Source of the DNA: Maratus speciosus
Taxonomy: Eukaryota; Arthropoda; Arachnida; Araneae; Salticidae
Direction of reading: 5' to 3'
Assembly (NCBI GenBank): GCA_963932465.1
Contig: OZ010792.1
Coordinates: 513,035,100 to 513,099,099 of the forward strand
DNA length: 64,000 bases
Below the pieces are notes generated by a model. The model was not told where the DNA came from and made no database searches. It worked only from the letters and a program-made list of their open reading frames with translations. Below are positions 24,401 to 36,400 of the stretch, in pieces. The position numbers were made by a program, and so were the translations under genes. Within the stretch, counting starts at the first letter, position 1, and every line of letters starts with the position of its first letter.

Positions 24401-27400
24401 TGAGATCTTTTTCTTATAATAATTAATGTATTTAGATATAGTTTTTGAATATTGTTAGTTGAAAATATTTAAAATCATATTTTGTTGATTTTCTGGAACA
24501 TATTTAACCAAATATCTTAAAATATTCGGCCAAATATGCCACTATTCGACTACAGGTATTCGGTCAAATGTCCCACTATTCGGCCGAATATCTGTTCAAT
24601 ATTCGGCCGGCCGAATATTCGGCAAAAGGGCCGAATACCGAATAGTGGCCGAATATTCGTTACATCCCTACTAATTTCTGACTTCTCATATCGGTTTGTG
24701 ACCTACTTACTGACTTTCCCTCGTATATGCATTAATAACTTTATATTTATTTTTAAGACAGTTTCATTTTCGGTTGAAATTAGGAAGATAACTGAAACTC
24801 GGCTTCGGTCGAACACTAGTTAAAACCAATACAACCATGCTTTTAATAGAATGTAATCCAAATGAGAGTCATCCGTTTCTACTTGAGCTTTTCATATAAT
24901 TAATTTCCGAAACAACAACAAAAAATATAAAAGTAAAAGGCATAGACAAAGGGGAAAAAATTTTGAAACAGCAAATTCCAGCTTCTTTAAACAGCTCTAT
25001 GAATTTGAAATTGAATTCCAAGTTTAATAATCCTTCGTAATTTTATTATTGACATTTTTACTTATAATGCCTGATAATTTTCTTCTATGACACCCAAATC
25101 TTTTCTTCATGTAATACATTTTTAAACATATAACGAACATAAATTGAATTTAGACAAGCTCATATTTTCTAAATTCATTTATTTTAAGTAAATTCCCTAC
25201 GTTTGATTTAGAATACACATATGCAATATTCTGCTGCATGCCCTAAGTTCACCGTCCCAAGCATTAAACAAGATCTCCATAGCAATCAAAATCTCAACAG
25301 TTTTCAATAACCAGAGAATGTGCCCATTCTTTCAGGAGACATTCTGATACGTATGTATGAACACTTTAAGAGCAAAAATTACTTCAAAAAATTGATAAAA
25401 AGATAAAATGTGAACTTACTTGAACTGAGGCAGAGCACAACCCAAAACCAGCAATGTCATTCCAACAGATCCAGAAAAGGCCAGAGCAAGTAAACTAAAA
25501 AAGAAAAAATAACAACATAAACTCACACCAAGTTAGTTGGTAGTTTAATTAATAAATTGTGTCTGTTTGCAGTTAAAGTTAATGTGAAAAACTACTAAAA
25601 TAATTTGGATCTGTTTTTTACGATTGAATAGGCCATAATACCCAAGGCAGATTTTTATTACAATAAAAGAAAGTTTTGCTCTGTATGTCTGTGATGTCTT
25701 AGTGTAGACTCTAAGCCGCTTTAGCAGGGCGCAGTGCCCGTCGGTCCTTTTTATTTCTTTTTTGCCCCCGACGGCTCTCTTAAGCCCTTCTGATGCCTTC
25801 TCTTAAGCCCTTCTGGCTGCCCTTTTTAACACTTCCCATGTGCCCTGTGGCAATTCAATTGATCCCGGGAAAATATCGCAAATTCTAGGGATTCTAAACA
25901 AACCAGTTCAAAATATTTTTTTGTGAACAAGGTACAAGAGTGCCCTTTTAAAAAAAAGTGTACCCTTTTTGAAAAAAATTACCCTTTTTTTGAATAGTGT
26001 TACCTTTTTCAGAAATGTACCCTATTTTTAGAATAGTGTTCCCTTTTTGAAAAATTCCCACCCGGCGGCCCTTTTTTTCTAGAGTCAACACTACGTCTAC
26101 AGCACATACAAGGCTCAAAATTTTTATGAAACTAGCGCAAAGGGTCTCATGATGCACCTGATTCAGAATTAGAAATTAAAACCACAAATTAAAAGAATGG
26201 AAAAGTATTCATAATTCAATAAAAGGATAGATTTTTATCAAACTGCTGATGATTTCTTCAAAAACTCGAAGAGAGAGGGAGGGGTTAATAGAATTACAGC
26301 ACTGTTAGGGCGATAAATATACAGAGACTTTTTAAAAAGGGCTGTATCTTAAACTCTATCGGGTTTAAAAACTCAAAAATTGCACAGCCGGATACAAAAA
26401 AAAAAAAAAAAAAATTCTCTTTTCAGAAATTCTAAAAATTATTTCTGTATTGTTAGAAAATGACAAAAAATCTATTTATAAAAACTACGGCTAAGATGTG
26501 TTATTATCCCTCCGTCCGTCATGTTGGGTTTTTGGCGATTTTTATCGCTTTGGTAACCCGACGGTTGGCGTCGAGTGATGTGATCTGGCAACCCTTTTAT
26601 TACGACACGAGAGCCGGCATTATCGCGGGAACATTCATTTCAATCCTGGATCTTGTTGCTGACAGATTTCCACGTGCTATCACTGACCAGGTTCTATCTC
26701 TTTTTTTTTCAGTCTTCAATTTAGTGATTTTTTTTATTGCTTTTGCTCTTATGGCTTCCCCGATTTGAGACGTCATCGCTAAATACCTGGCCTTTTTCCG
26801 CACTTCTGGAAATAGGCCTATTTTGGGCAAAGAAGGCGATGGTAGTAGTTTGTTTATTACAGAGCTAATCCGCGACAGAGATTTGTTTTTTACTTTTTTA
26901 AAAGAAATTGGGTTGATTAAATCCAGCATGTGTTGCCGTGAATGTAATGGAGACATGAAAATCCGTAAAAGGACGCAATTGTCTGATGGTTGCACGTAGT
27001 TTGTCGTAATAAGATAATCTAATCTTATTTTTGTAATTTTTTTTTGGAATTTGTTTGCTTAATCAAGAGAATTTAGAGAATTTAATCTAATTTTTGTGTT
27101 TTTTTCGTATTTAAAGCAATCTAAAGATACCACCTGGTTAATTTTATAGCTTATTATAATCCAGAATTTAATATTTTTGTATTTTTTTTTTCCGAATTTG
27201 TCTATTTAAAGTGTTGTGTATTTCAAATGTAAAAAAAAAAAGGTAAGTAATCTAGAAAATCTAATATTTTTATTTGTGTATTTTTTCCTGAAATTTTGCT
27301 TTAAATTACATTGTTATATTTTCTTTATTGTGTTTTCTAGTGATTTATCTGCATGTTAGGCTTAACGAAAATAAAATGTAAATAATGAAGAAAACATGCA

Positions 27401-30400
27401 CATGTTAGGCTTAACGAAAAAATATGTAAATGAGACAAATTTACATTGTTTTTGTTAAGCCCAACATGCGCATATTTTCATCATTATTTACATGTTTTTC
27501 GTTAAGCCTAACATGCACATATATCGCTACTTGGCGACATTTTGTACTTGGCAGAAAAGGGGTTTTCACGGCAAAAAAATCCAAGATGGCGGATGGAGGG
27601 ATAATAACACATCTGTTCCAAAACTACTTTTACTTCCTTCGAAAGAAATGCAGATTTTATAGAAATATTTCACAGACAATGCAGGTGTTTGTAACACGTG
27701 ATCCTGAATAAAAAAATCACGGATAACTTTTAGGCTAGCATTCATTTGCATGCTATCAAATTTTTAAAAATACAGCATTTAGAAATTTTAAACTTATGCA
27801 TCTAGGCCAGGGACTGTGAATCTATGGCACACGGGAAAATGTTTTGGGCATGGCATAAACTCATGTTCTAAATGGCACGCAGGAGATTATTTTTGGCATG
27901 GCATAGACTCATGTTCTAAATTAAAATATTGAAGGGCTCGCATGTAAAACAAGGTTATTAACAAAATGCAATTTTTGATACATTCAATTTTAGAGTTTTG
28001 TAAAGAAAAACACAAACAAAACTATTATGATTGTTCACTGCAAAACAGCTGAATTGATACTTTTGTTACCTTATGTGCAACATTTTTTGCCTGATAGATT
28101 TGTTGGACTTATGTGCAAATACTTTTCATTTTGTAAATCCATTGAGTAAAATTTATGTACTTTTAAAAAGTTGACAAGCAGTTAAACAATTTTACAAAAA
28201 AAAAAAAAAAGATTATTATTATTATTTTTAAATATCAGTTGCCGTCCTTTATAATAGTCAAAAAGCACAAATTGCACTATTTTGAGTTTAGACTTGATGA
28301 GTTTTTCTAAATTAGGTTGGTTGTCACTGTCATACAGATTGAATAAACTGAAATACAACTTTATAAATCCCAATATAGCTCAATATTGGCTAAAAATATT
28401 TTGAGATTAAGAGAGAATTAGGAGATTATCGCATTATCCAAAAATAACGATCATAAGCAAAATTACGATGGTGAAATTATGATAACTTGGAATTTCGAAT
28501 TCAATTCCATACAAGAACATTTTTAAACAAACCATTTTGATTTTTTTTCTGATAATTATTTATTTATTTTTCGGAAATGGAAAGTATGAAAAACTCAAGT
28601 AGAAACTTGTTGTCAGGTGGTTCCAATTCGGTTCGCATTCTCTTAAAGAAAAACGGAAATACGAAATTTATCTGAATTATTTGGCATCTAAGATGCAACA
28701 GGAGAAATGGGATTTTTTAAATACTTAAATATGTTACAAAATGCTACCTATATATTTTAAATCCTAAAATCAGTATTTTTATTAATTTTGTTACTTTGAT
28801 CACACTGAATTGGTTGGCACGTCATGATCATGCGAATATTTTTTGGAAAAAATTGGCACACGAATGTGAAAAGGTTCGCAGATGCTGATCTAGGCCTATC
28901 TTTGGATGCTAATTAAAAATGTAATTTTCAAAAAATTTGATTCAGAACTTTTTGTTTTATAAAAAAAAATCGATTTTTAAAAAGAAAAAGAAAAGCTTTT
29001 GTGAATACAGAATGAACACAAATTTATTAAAATTCAGAAAACGAACAAACCGATCTATTTGAAACGTTGAGATAGTTTATAACACAAAATAAAAATTTTA
29101 AAAATTGAGGGTGCGTTGAATTTGAGGGGGGAAGGGGACTCAGGGGGGCACTTTTCTAAATTTTTCCGAAACCCATCATGTGACATCGTTAGAAAACCCT
29201 GTGACCACTTATTCATATTATTATATACTTCCCGTATATAGCTGTAGCTAGGTTTTCCTTTTGCAGTAGAGCATTAATGAATATGTGCCTGGCCTGGCTT
29301 CTAGTGAAAAAGTAAGCATGCCCAATTAGAATTTTTACATGCCATATTATATATTGAATTATATATATTGAATTATATATATTGCCATATATATACTGAA
29401 TATTTTGTAAATCCTGATTTATACAAATTGAGATTTTGGCAAAAAATGTTTCTTTTTACTCTCCCCTTTTCAGATTTTTTTTTTTCCATTTAAGAAATAA
29501 TATTTCATAAGTTAAATAAAGAAAAAAAAAATGAAAATTTACCTTTTGCTAGATGATACACAATGGAACAAAAAAAAAAAAAAATGTTGGAATTATTGTA
29601 ATTTATTCCACCTGAGTGCAGTCATTAAAAAATGCATGTGTAGATAGATACTAAATTACATTATGTTATGCTAAACTGTGTTGTATTACAGGGCTTGAAT
29701 TTCAGGACGGGATGGCGGGATTTGCGTCCAAAATTTTGAAATCCCGCCCACAAGAATATCGTAGGCGGGAGGCTCCCGCCCAGTCTCATCATTTTCCTGA
29801 AAAAAATCACGGAAAAACACAAATTTCGTCAAAAGATCGCAGATAAAACGCGAATTTCATCAAAGGGCTGCAGAAAAAAATGGGGATTTCATCAAAGGGT
29901 CACGATAAAAATGCCACGGTCTCTTTAGAACACACAAATATCTATATTTATTATTATAGGTATAGTTTTTAATCTGAAATCATATACTGAACTAACTTTT
30001 GAAAAATTGCGTTTAACCCAAGTCCAATTTACAGGAATCTACACTCAGCCTGAAATCAAACCGAACCAAAAAAAAAAAGGGTTTACTCGAACCTGCAACA
30101 AACGTAATTAGCGCCTGGACAGGAAACCACATTTCAACTTCAATTTGATCTCATAATTGTCGTGGAAGTTTTGTCCTGCAACATGTCTCTTCAGGTAAAG
30201 GAATAAGTGGAAGTCACTGGGTGCAAGGTTCGGACTGTATGGTGGATGGCTTAAAACTTCCCACTTGAATTTCATCACCCGCTTTTGCATAGCGCGTGAG
30301 GAAGTTGAGTGCGTAGCCGATCCACTTCTTTTTGTGTTCTTCCGCTAACATTTTCGGAACCCAGCGTGCACACAATTTATGGTACCCTAAAACCACAGTC

Positions 30401-33400
30401 ACAGCTTCATAAAGAGTTGTCATAGACACTTCAGGTATGATTTTATGCTACTCTTTCATTGGGAGACACCTATTTTCTCGAATCACTTCCTCCGTTCTTT
30501 GAAGAAGGGCATCAGAAATCATAGGTGGTGTACCTGTTCTGAGTTCTTCATGAGCATTGGTTAAACCACTAGAGATAGCACAACACCATTTCGCTACATT
30601 TTGTCAATTCATAATGTTCCTATAGACAGGAACAATTTCTTTGTGAATTTCGGCTGGACGCTTCCCTTTTGCATAAAAGAAACGTATGACGGATCGAACT
30701 TCACTTTTGGCGGGATTTTTAACTGACACAGCCATTCTAAGCATTTTCTACAGGAAGCAGGATCACCATAGAATTAACGAATGACAGCGAGGGAAAAGTC
30801 AAAGGTTTAAGGTTACACTCTATGTTGCCAATGCGCTCATTAAAACTTTTTTTCCTCCATTGTCTGTATTGTATCTTTACTTTTCGAAAAGTCCCCGTAT
30901 TACAATTTAGTATTTGTGCAAAATTACAAAAGGACCCCAAAACTAAGTTCAATTTTTGAGCAGAGTTTCATTTGGTGACCTTGGAATCTTTCTTTTGGGG
31001 CGGGGGGGGGGGGGGGGGGGTGCTGAGCCTCCCCTGGCACCCCCCTAGTTACGGCCCTGCTCATTACACAGTAAACTTTAGATCCTATATATGAGAAATT
31101 ACGTTTATAACTAGATGGACAGTAAAGTTATAAACAGATCATAATAAATTCCAACTATCAGAGATTTTAGAAGTCAATTGTCTTTCGACACCAGTAAAAG
31201 GTTAGGGGCCAACTAAATCATAACAATTATTGTAAGCTATTGACAGCTGACCATCAAAAATTTTGTTTTTAAACTCAAGAACAACATTGATACAAAAACC
31301 CAATACCTGCAAAGAGATGGAGTCAGTGATGCTGCTAAACTTTTCCAATACTAGGTTCCTGAACCCAGACATTTCTAAAACATGACCCTTGTTTTTTTAC
31401 AAATGCAGGTCCTCTTTTTTAAAACTAAGACAAATTTAACTAATTAATACAAAATATGTCTTCTTTATGATCAGTTACGAGAATTTTTATTTCTTCAAAG
31501 AAAAAAAAAATATATGCACCCTAAAAGAAAAACTTATGCACCCTAATTTTTATTTCTTCCAAGAAAAAAAAAATATGCATCCCAAAAGATCTATTACAAT
31601 TTTAGGTAGCTTTCATAACAAAAAGCTACCTATTGCAGCCAATATATATATAACTTACCTATTGATATATATATATAACCATTACAGAATATTACAATTT
31701 CATATATAAAATTTACAAATTATCAAGACATGATACAAACTAGGGATGGGACAAATAGTGATTTGGCCGAATAGCCGAATACCAAACATTTGGCCAAATT
31801 TTAGGCCGAATACCAACATTTTTTTCCAATAAAGAAAATAACTTTTGATTACATATAATTTAAAAAATAGGAACTTACTAATCATTACTATTCTTAAAAC
31901 TACTTTTAAATTTGTTTTTAAATTTGATAAACTTATTTCAGCACAAAAAATTACAAAATTGCATTATATCCTGTTATTCTAGGGTATATTAAATTGATTT
32001 TCAGTAAGTCAGGATGGTAAATTATTTCCATTAAAATATAAAGGATTTATTTCACTTTCACTATCAAATGATACTTTTATCCTTTCTTGCATTCAAAATC
32101 AATAATTCTTACTCACTCTCATAACTCACAAGGAGATATTTTCTGAAATAGCCTTTAATCAAGTAAATTTTATCATTGAGAATTTGTGTCCCTAATGATA
32201 AATATAAGGGGCTGAGCTCAGGGGCGTATTTAAGCAGAATTCATTAGGGGGGCGTATATGACGATTTTGCCGATTAACTTAAATATATATATATATATAT
32301 ATATATATCATTAAAAGTACGTTTCTTTGTCTGTGTATATGCATCTACCCGGAGTCCAAAATAGACTGACTAATTTTAAAATTCAATAACTTGCAAATGG
32401 TGACTGTTATAAAATTAAATTCTTGCAGGAGTGTTATGTAAGATATCAGGAATTTTTTTACTCTGATTCTCGATTTTAGTTTAAAGTATTGGTGGTAGAT
32501 GGCGCTGCTTGCAATAGGCGCTAAATCAGGGTCCGATTTTCGGTCTCTCTCTTTTCTCAATATTGATGCGAAAGAAGAAGATTAAATATATGCTGCGGGC
32601 CCCTAAGAACAAAACTGCATTGGCGACTGAGAACCATTCCATATATTTAATCTCCTTCTTTAACATCAATACTGATAGAGAAGAGAAACAAAAAATCAGG
32701 CCCCAATTTAGCACTAGCAGTGTATCGCTGCTATTTTAAACTAAAATCCAGAATAGCTGTAAAAAAAAACTCCTGACGTCTTATATAACCCTCCTGCAAG
32801 AAATTTTAAATAGTTGCCACCATTTGCAAGTTATTGAATTTTAAAATCAGTTAATTCATTTTAGGACACCCGGTATAAGAAATAAAAAACAGTAGCCAAA
32901 TGAAAAAAAAATGTTAGCAAAATAGATTTGGCGTGAAATACTGAAAAATATATCTTTAACCCCTAATTGAATCCCTTTTTTGTTCAATACGTTCTAAAAT
33001 AACCTATATTTTTGTAAGTGCTTATAAAATAGATATTCGACTATTTACTGCAGAACCTATAAGTGTATTCTAAATGTTTTCTAAATGTGTAAATATTTCA
33101 GATATTCTTTTAGCAGTCTAAATAAAAATTCAAAACAGCTATCTTTGATTTATCATTGTAAAAATATGCATTAAAAATTGCTATGATATTTCGACTCTAT
33201 CCGATAGAAAAAAATGACCGACAAATGATACTTTGAATACAACATGCAACTAACAAATACAATGGCAAATGACTAATTTCAACACTGCATTCCAGCAAAA
33301 CTTTTCTTTACTTGGCCTTTGATGCGAGTAATTATGTTTTTATGCGACGCAGGCACATAGATAGCGATTAACTGAGAACAGAGAAATACCTATTGCATAT

Positions 33401-36400
33401 TCTTTTCTGTGTCTTTGGCTGTTGCTAAATTGAGTTGGCGCTGAGGCAGCATCTCTATAAATAGAGCGATGTAAATGGCACGGTATGATTGAACATTTAA
33501 AGTGACAAGAATCGTTCAAAGAATCTCGACGGTATTGGAAAACGCACACACACACAAAAACAAAGAGCATAAACTGAGCACTCGCAATTTGGCGAGTCTG
33601 ATTGTTCGCTTACTCACCAAAGGAAGCATTTTGTCGCGATTTGGTGCAATGGCGAACGGCAGCGAGAACCCTGAATACACTATACACCTTCACTTACGTT
33701 ACGTCGTTGTAAATGTTCCATTAAAGTGTTTTGATATTTTTGGCTGAATGTGCAGATGGAAATCTGCAATTCGGATTAATTAAACTAGTTGAAGTTTTTG
33801 GTAAGATGTTACTTGGAACTTATACAGAATCAGCTTATTTATATTTACATTAAAAAGGATTAAATCAAGACTTATTTTAATTACATCTTTGTTCATTCAT
33901 TGCATAACATGCATTTTAACCCACCATTTTTTTAGACGAGCCCATCTATTCACGACAGCGCCCAAATCTAGGTATTTCAAAATATCCTTCTCAAATGGAA
34001 GCATCATGAGTGTATTCAAACGTGGATAGTTTATAGTGTTATTTCACGTAAAAATTCCAAGCGACAAAAATCGCCTGGCACTCATCCTATTTCCCGCTTT
34101 TGAAAGCCAATTTTTTTTCGTTTTTAAAACATTTCATTGGCTGTTCGGGAAAAGGCTTTTCCATCGTCAGATTTCCAAGCATTTGATTGGCTGTTACTGG
34201 CGACTCGCTTCGTTTCAGACGTCAAAGACACGCCGACAGAAGAAAGTTGCTTGCCTTCGAAGCGACTCCACTGGGGCCATAAGATAACATGGAGACGCTT
34301 GGAATTTGAAGTGATTTTTATCTCTCGTGTAATAGTACTTTAAGATACTTTTTCACAATTTTTAATTTACAATGTTCTTGCATTCGAGACAACTGTGATT
34401 GGAGAAGTTAGAGCCAGACGACTGACATGGTTCGCAAGTGGCAGAATGTATCTCAAAGGTTCTATTTTCATGTAAATATCGTCCATTCTTTCAACCTCTG
34501 CGCAGAAGTCTGACAAAACTTTCAATGTGTGTCTAATGCTTCCATATCAGGAATTGCCAATATTTCACGAAAGATCGCTTTTATGAAACATTTCGGTACC
34601 GCTTTCTTAACCAGATTTAGTGTTTATTTCTTACTTGTAATGGGAGGATACATTATTCTATCCAGTGGTCTGATGCAAGAATTAAGACTTTCAGCTATCA
34701 CCATTGTAAGAGTATCCAGTACCTTCTGAAACTCCATGCGTTAGAACATTAGATGTTCGGTAGCAAACAAATTGTTTCAATTATCGTTTAACTTCTTTGG
34801 TGCCAATCTTCTTCGATATTGCATAGCAAATTCCTTTAACTTACTTGATTTAAAAGAGAACTGCACTCTATATTTCCCCTATTCACATTTTCATTGTCGA
34901 TTGTTTCCAATGATTTGATACAAGTCTTCAGTATTTTCGTAGCATCTATTTTAAAAGTCTTCGACTTTATTTTTTTCAGTAACTAACTTGCACTTGTACT
35001 AAACGTTCTTGAGAAACATCATAGTGAAGCAATGAAGTCGATAGATAACATTTTCTTTCTTAAACGTTGTGCCTTGATCATTGTTTTGCTAACAGAAGTA
35101 GAAAAATCAACCTTTTCAAAATTTGTGCATTCATATTAGATCCAAACTGCTTTCAATGATTCCGGTCGAGCAGTCCATCTCGCCTTAGAAAGATTCTGCA
35201 GCAGAAGAGCATTTTCTATTTCTTCGACCTTGTCTACTAATAGCTTCTTTCGTTTAGTACTTGCTGTGAAAAACACAAACATCTTCCAGCTCGAAGAACA
35301 CATCGCCTATAGCATTGCTCGCATTGCAGATATGCGAAACGAAAGTGATGTTGAGTCCGTGACATTGACAAGGAATATATGGTACAATTCAACCCACGAT
35401 TTCTGAAAACGTCTCCTAAGTGCGGCTGAATTCTCCAGACATACTGCTCGTAAAATCGTATGACCTGAAATGAATCGTATGACCTGTTCTATTTCGAGCT
35501 CATTCTTTGTAAGGATGTGCGATATCTAGCATGCAAGGTCGATGTTGGTTTTGACGACTTCTTTTAAAACTTCCAAAAGCCGATCGGAGGTTTTCTATTT
35601 TGTTGACATATTTCAGCCCAACAGCTGATCGATCATGGTGCGAAGCATCTGGTGTCGTATCTACCATAACTCCATAAAATTATGCTTCTTGAATATCCCT
35701 GACTATCGTTTTACGCACTGCTGTAGCAAAAAATTCAATCATCTCGTTTTGGGATGAAGCGGAAAGGTAAGTTATATGGTATGGGCTGAAACGTGTGTCT
35801 TTAAACATGTCCTCAGTTGTGGGTTATGTCTGAAAATTAATTTCACAATTTTTCAAAAGTTTCCATTTTCGTCTTTGTCACTTCTACAAACCAGACCTTG
35901 TCTACTCAGAATTCGAGTAATGTTCATTAAGATTGCTACAATTTCTTTGTTGAATGCAAGATGTTGCTGTCGCTCTTCCAGAATAATCTATTTGTGCTTG
36001 CTCTCGTCGAGTAAGTGTGATTATGTGTCATCGTGAACTGGCAAAACAGGAAACAGCAAATTTTGTGGAAGTTGGAAGAGAAATGTGCGGACTTTCTGTT
36101 CTTTTCTTTTCCTTAAGCTCTTCATTTTGTGTCCTTTGTGTACACCACTCTCAACTGAAGAATTTTGTATTTTTTCTCTCCCAGGTCCTTCATGAAACAC
36201 GCAAAAAAAATTAGCATTAAGTTCTGTGCTATATATTCCAAAAACGGATGCTCTTATGTACCAAGCGCTGTTGAAATGTCGTAGTCTATCTTGCGGGATG
36301 GAACCATTTATCGGATATACGCTGCGTTTTGGCTCATATGGACCTAATCTGATTAAATATGTCTTTTATTGTCCGATTTCATTTTAGACCTTTTTCCTGG

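Larger units (their letters stand above)
22748..24723. mobile_element. Internally deleted mariner with nested hAT MITE
   Basis: The left end CGAGGGCAAATCAGTAAGTA and right end TACTTACTGACTTTCCCTCG are inverted repeats flanked by TA. On the minus strand at 23155-22830 the translation shows [17 protein letters not shown] and [14 protein letters not shown], typical of the mariner N-terminal domain, then jumps to a C-terminal-like [10 protein letters not shown]. The catalytic core is missing, so it is non-autonomous. A hAT MITE occupies 23236-24670. Confidence 0.8.

Noticed and set aside
26460..26768. 102-codon plus-strand frame with hydrophobic stretches, possible membrane protein
   Set aside because: It crosses the left boundary of a transposon with an 8-bp TSD and matches no family.
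33340..34343. Host exon candidates in the GC-richer stretch
   Set aside because: Frames are short, lack splice partners in a common phase and lie within a decayed hAT-type element.
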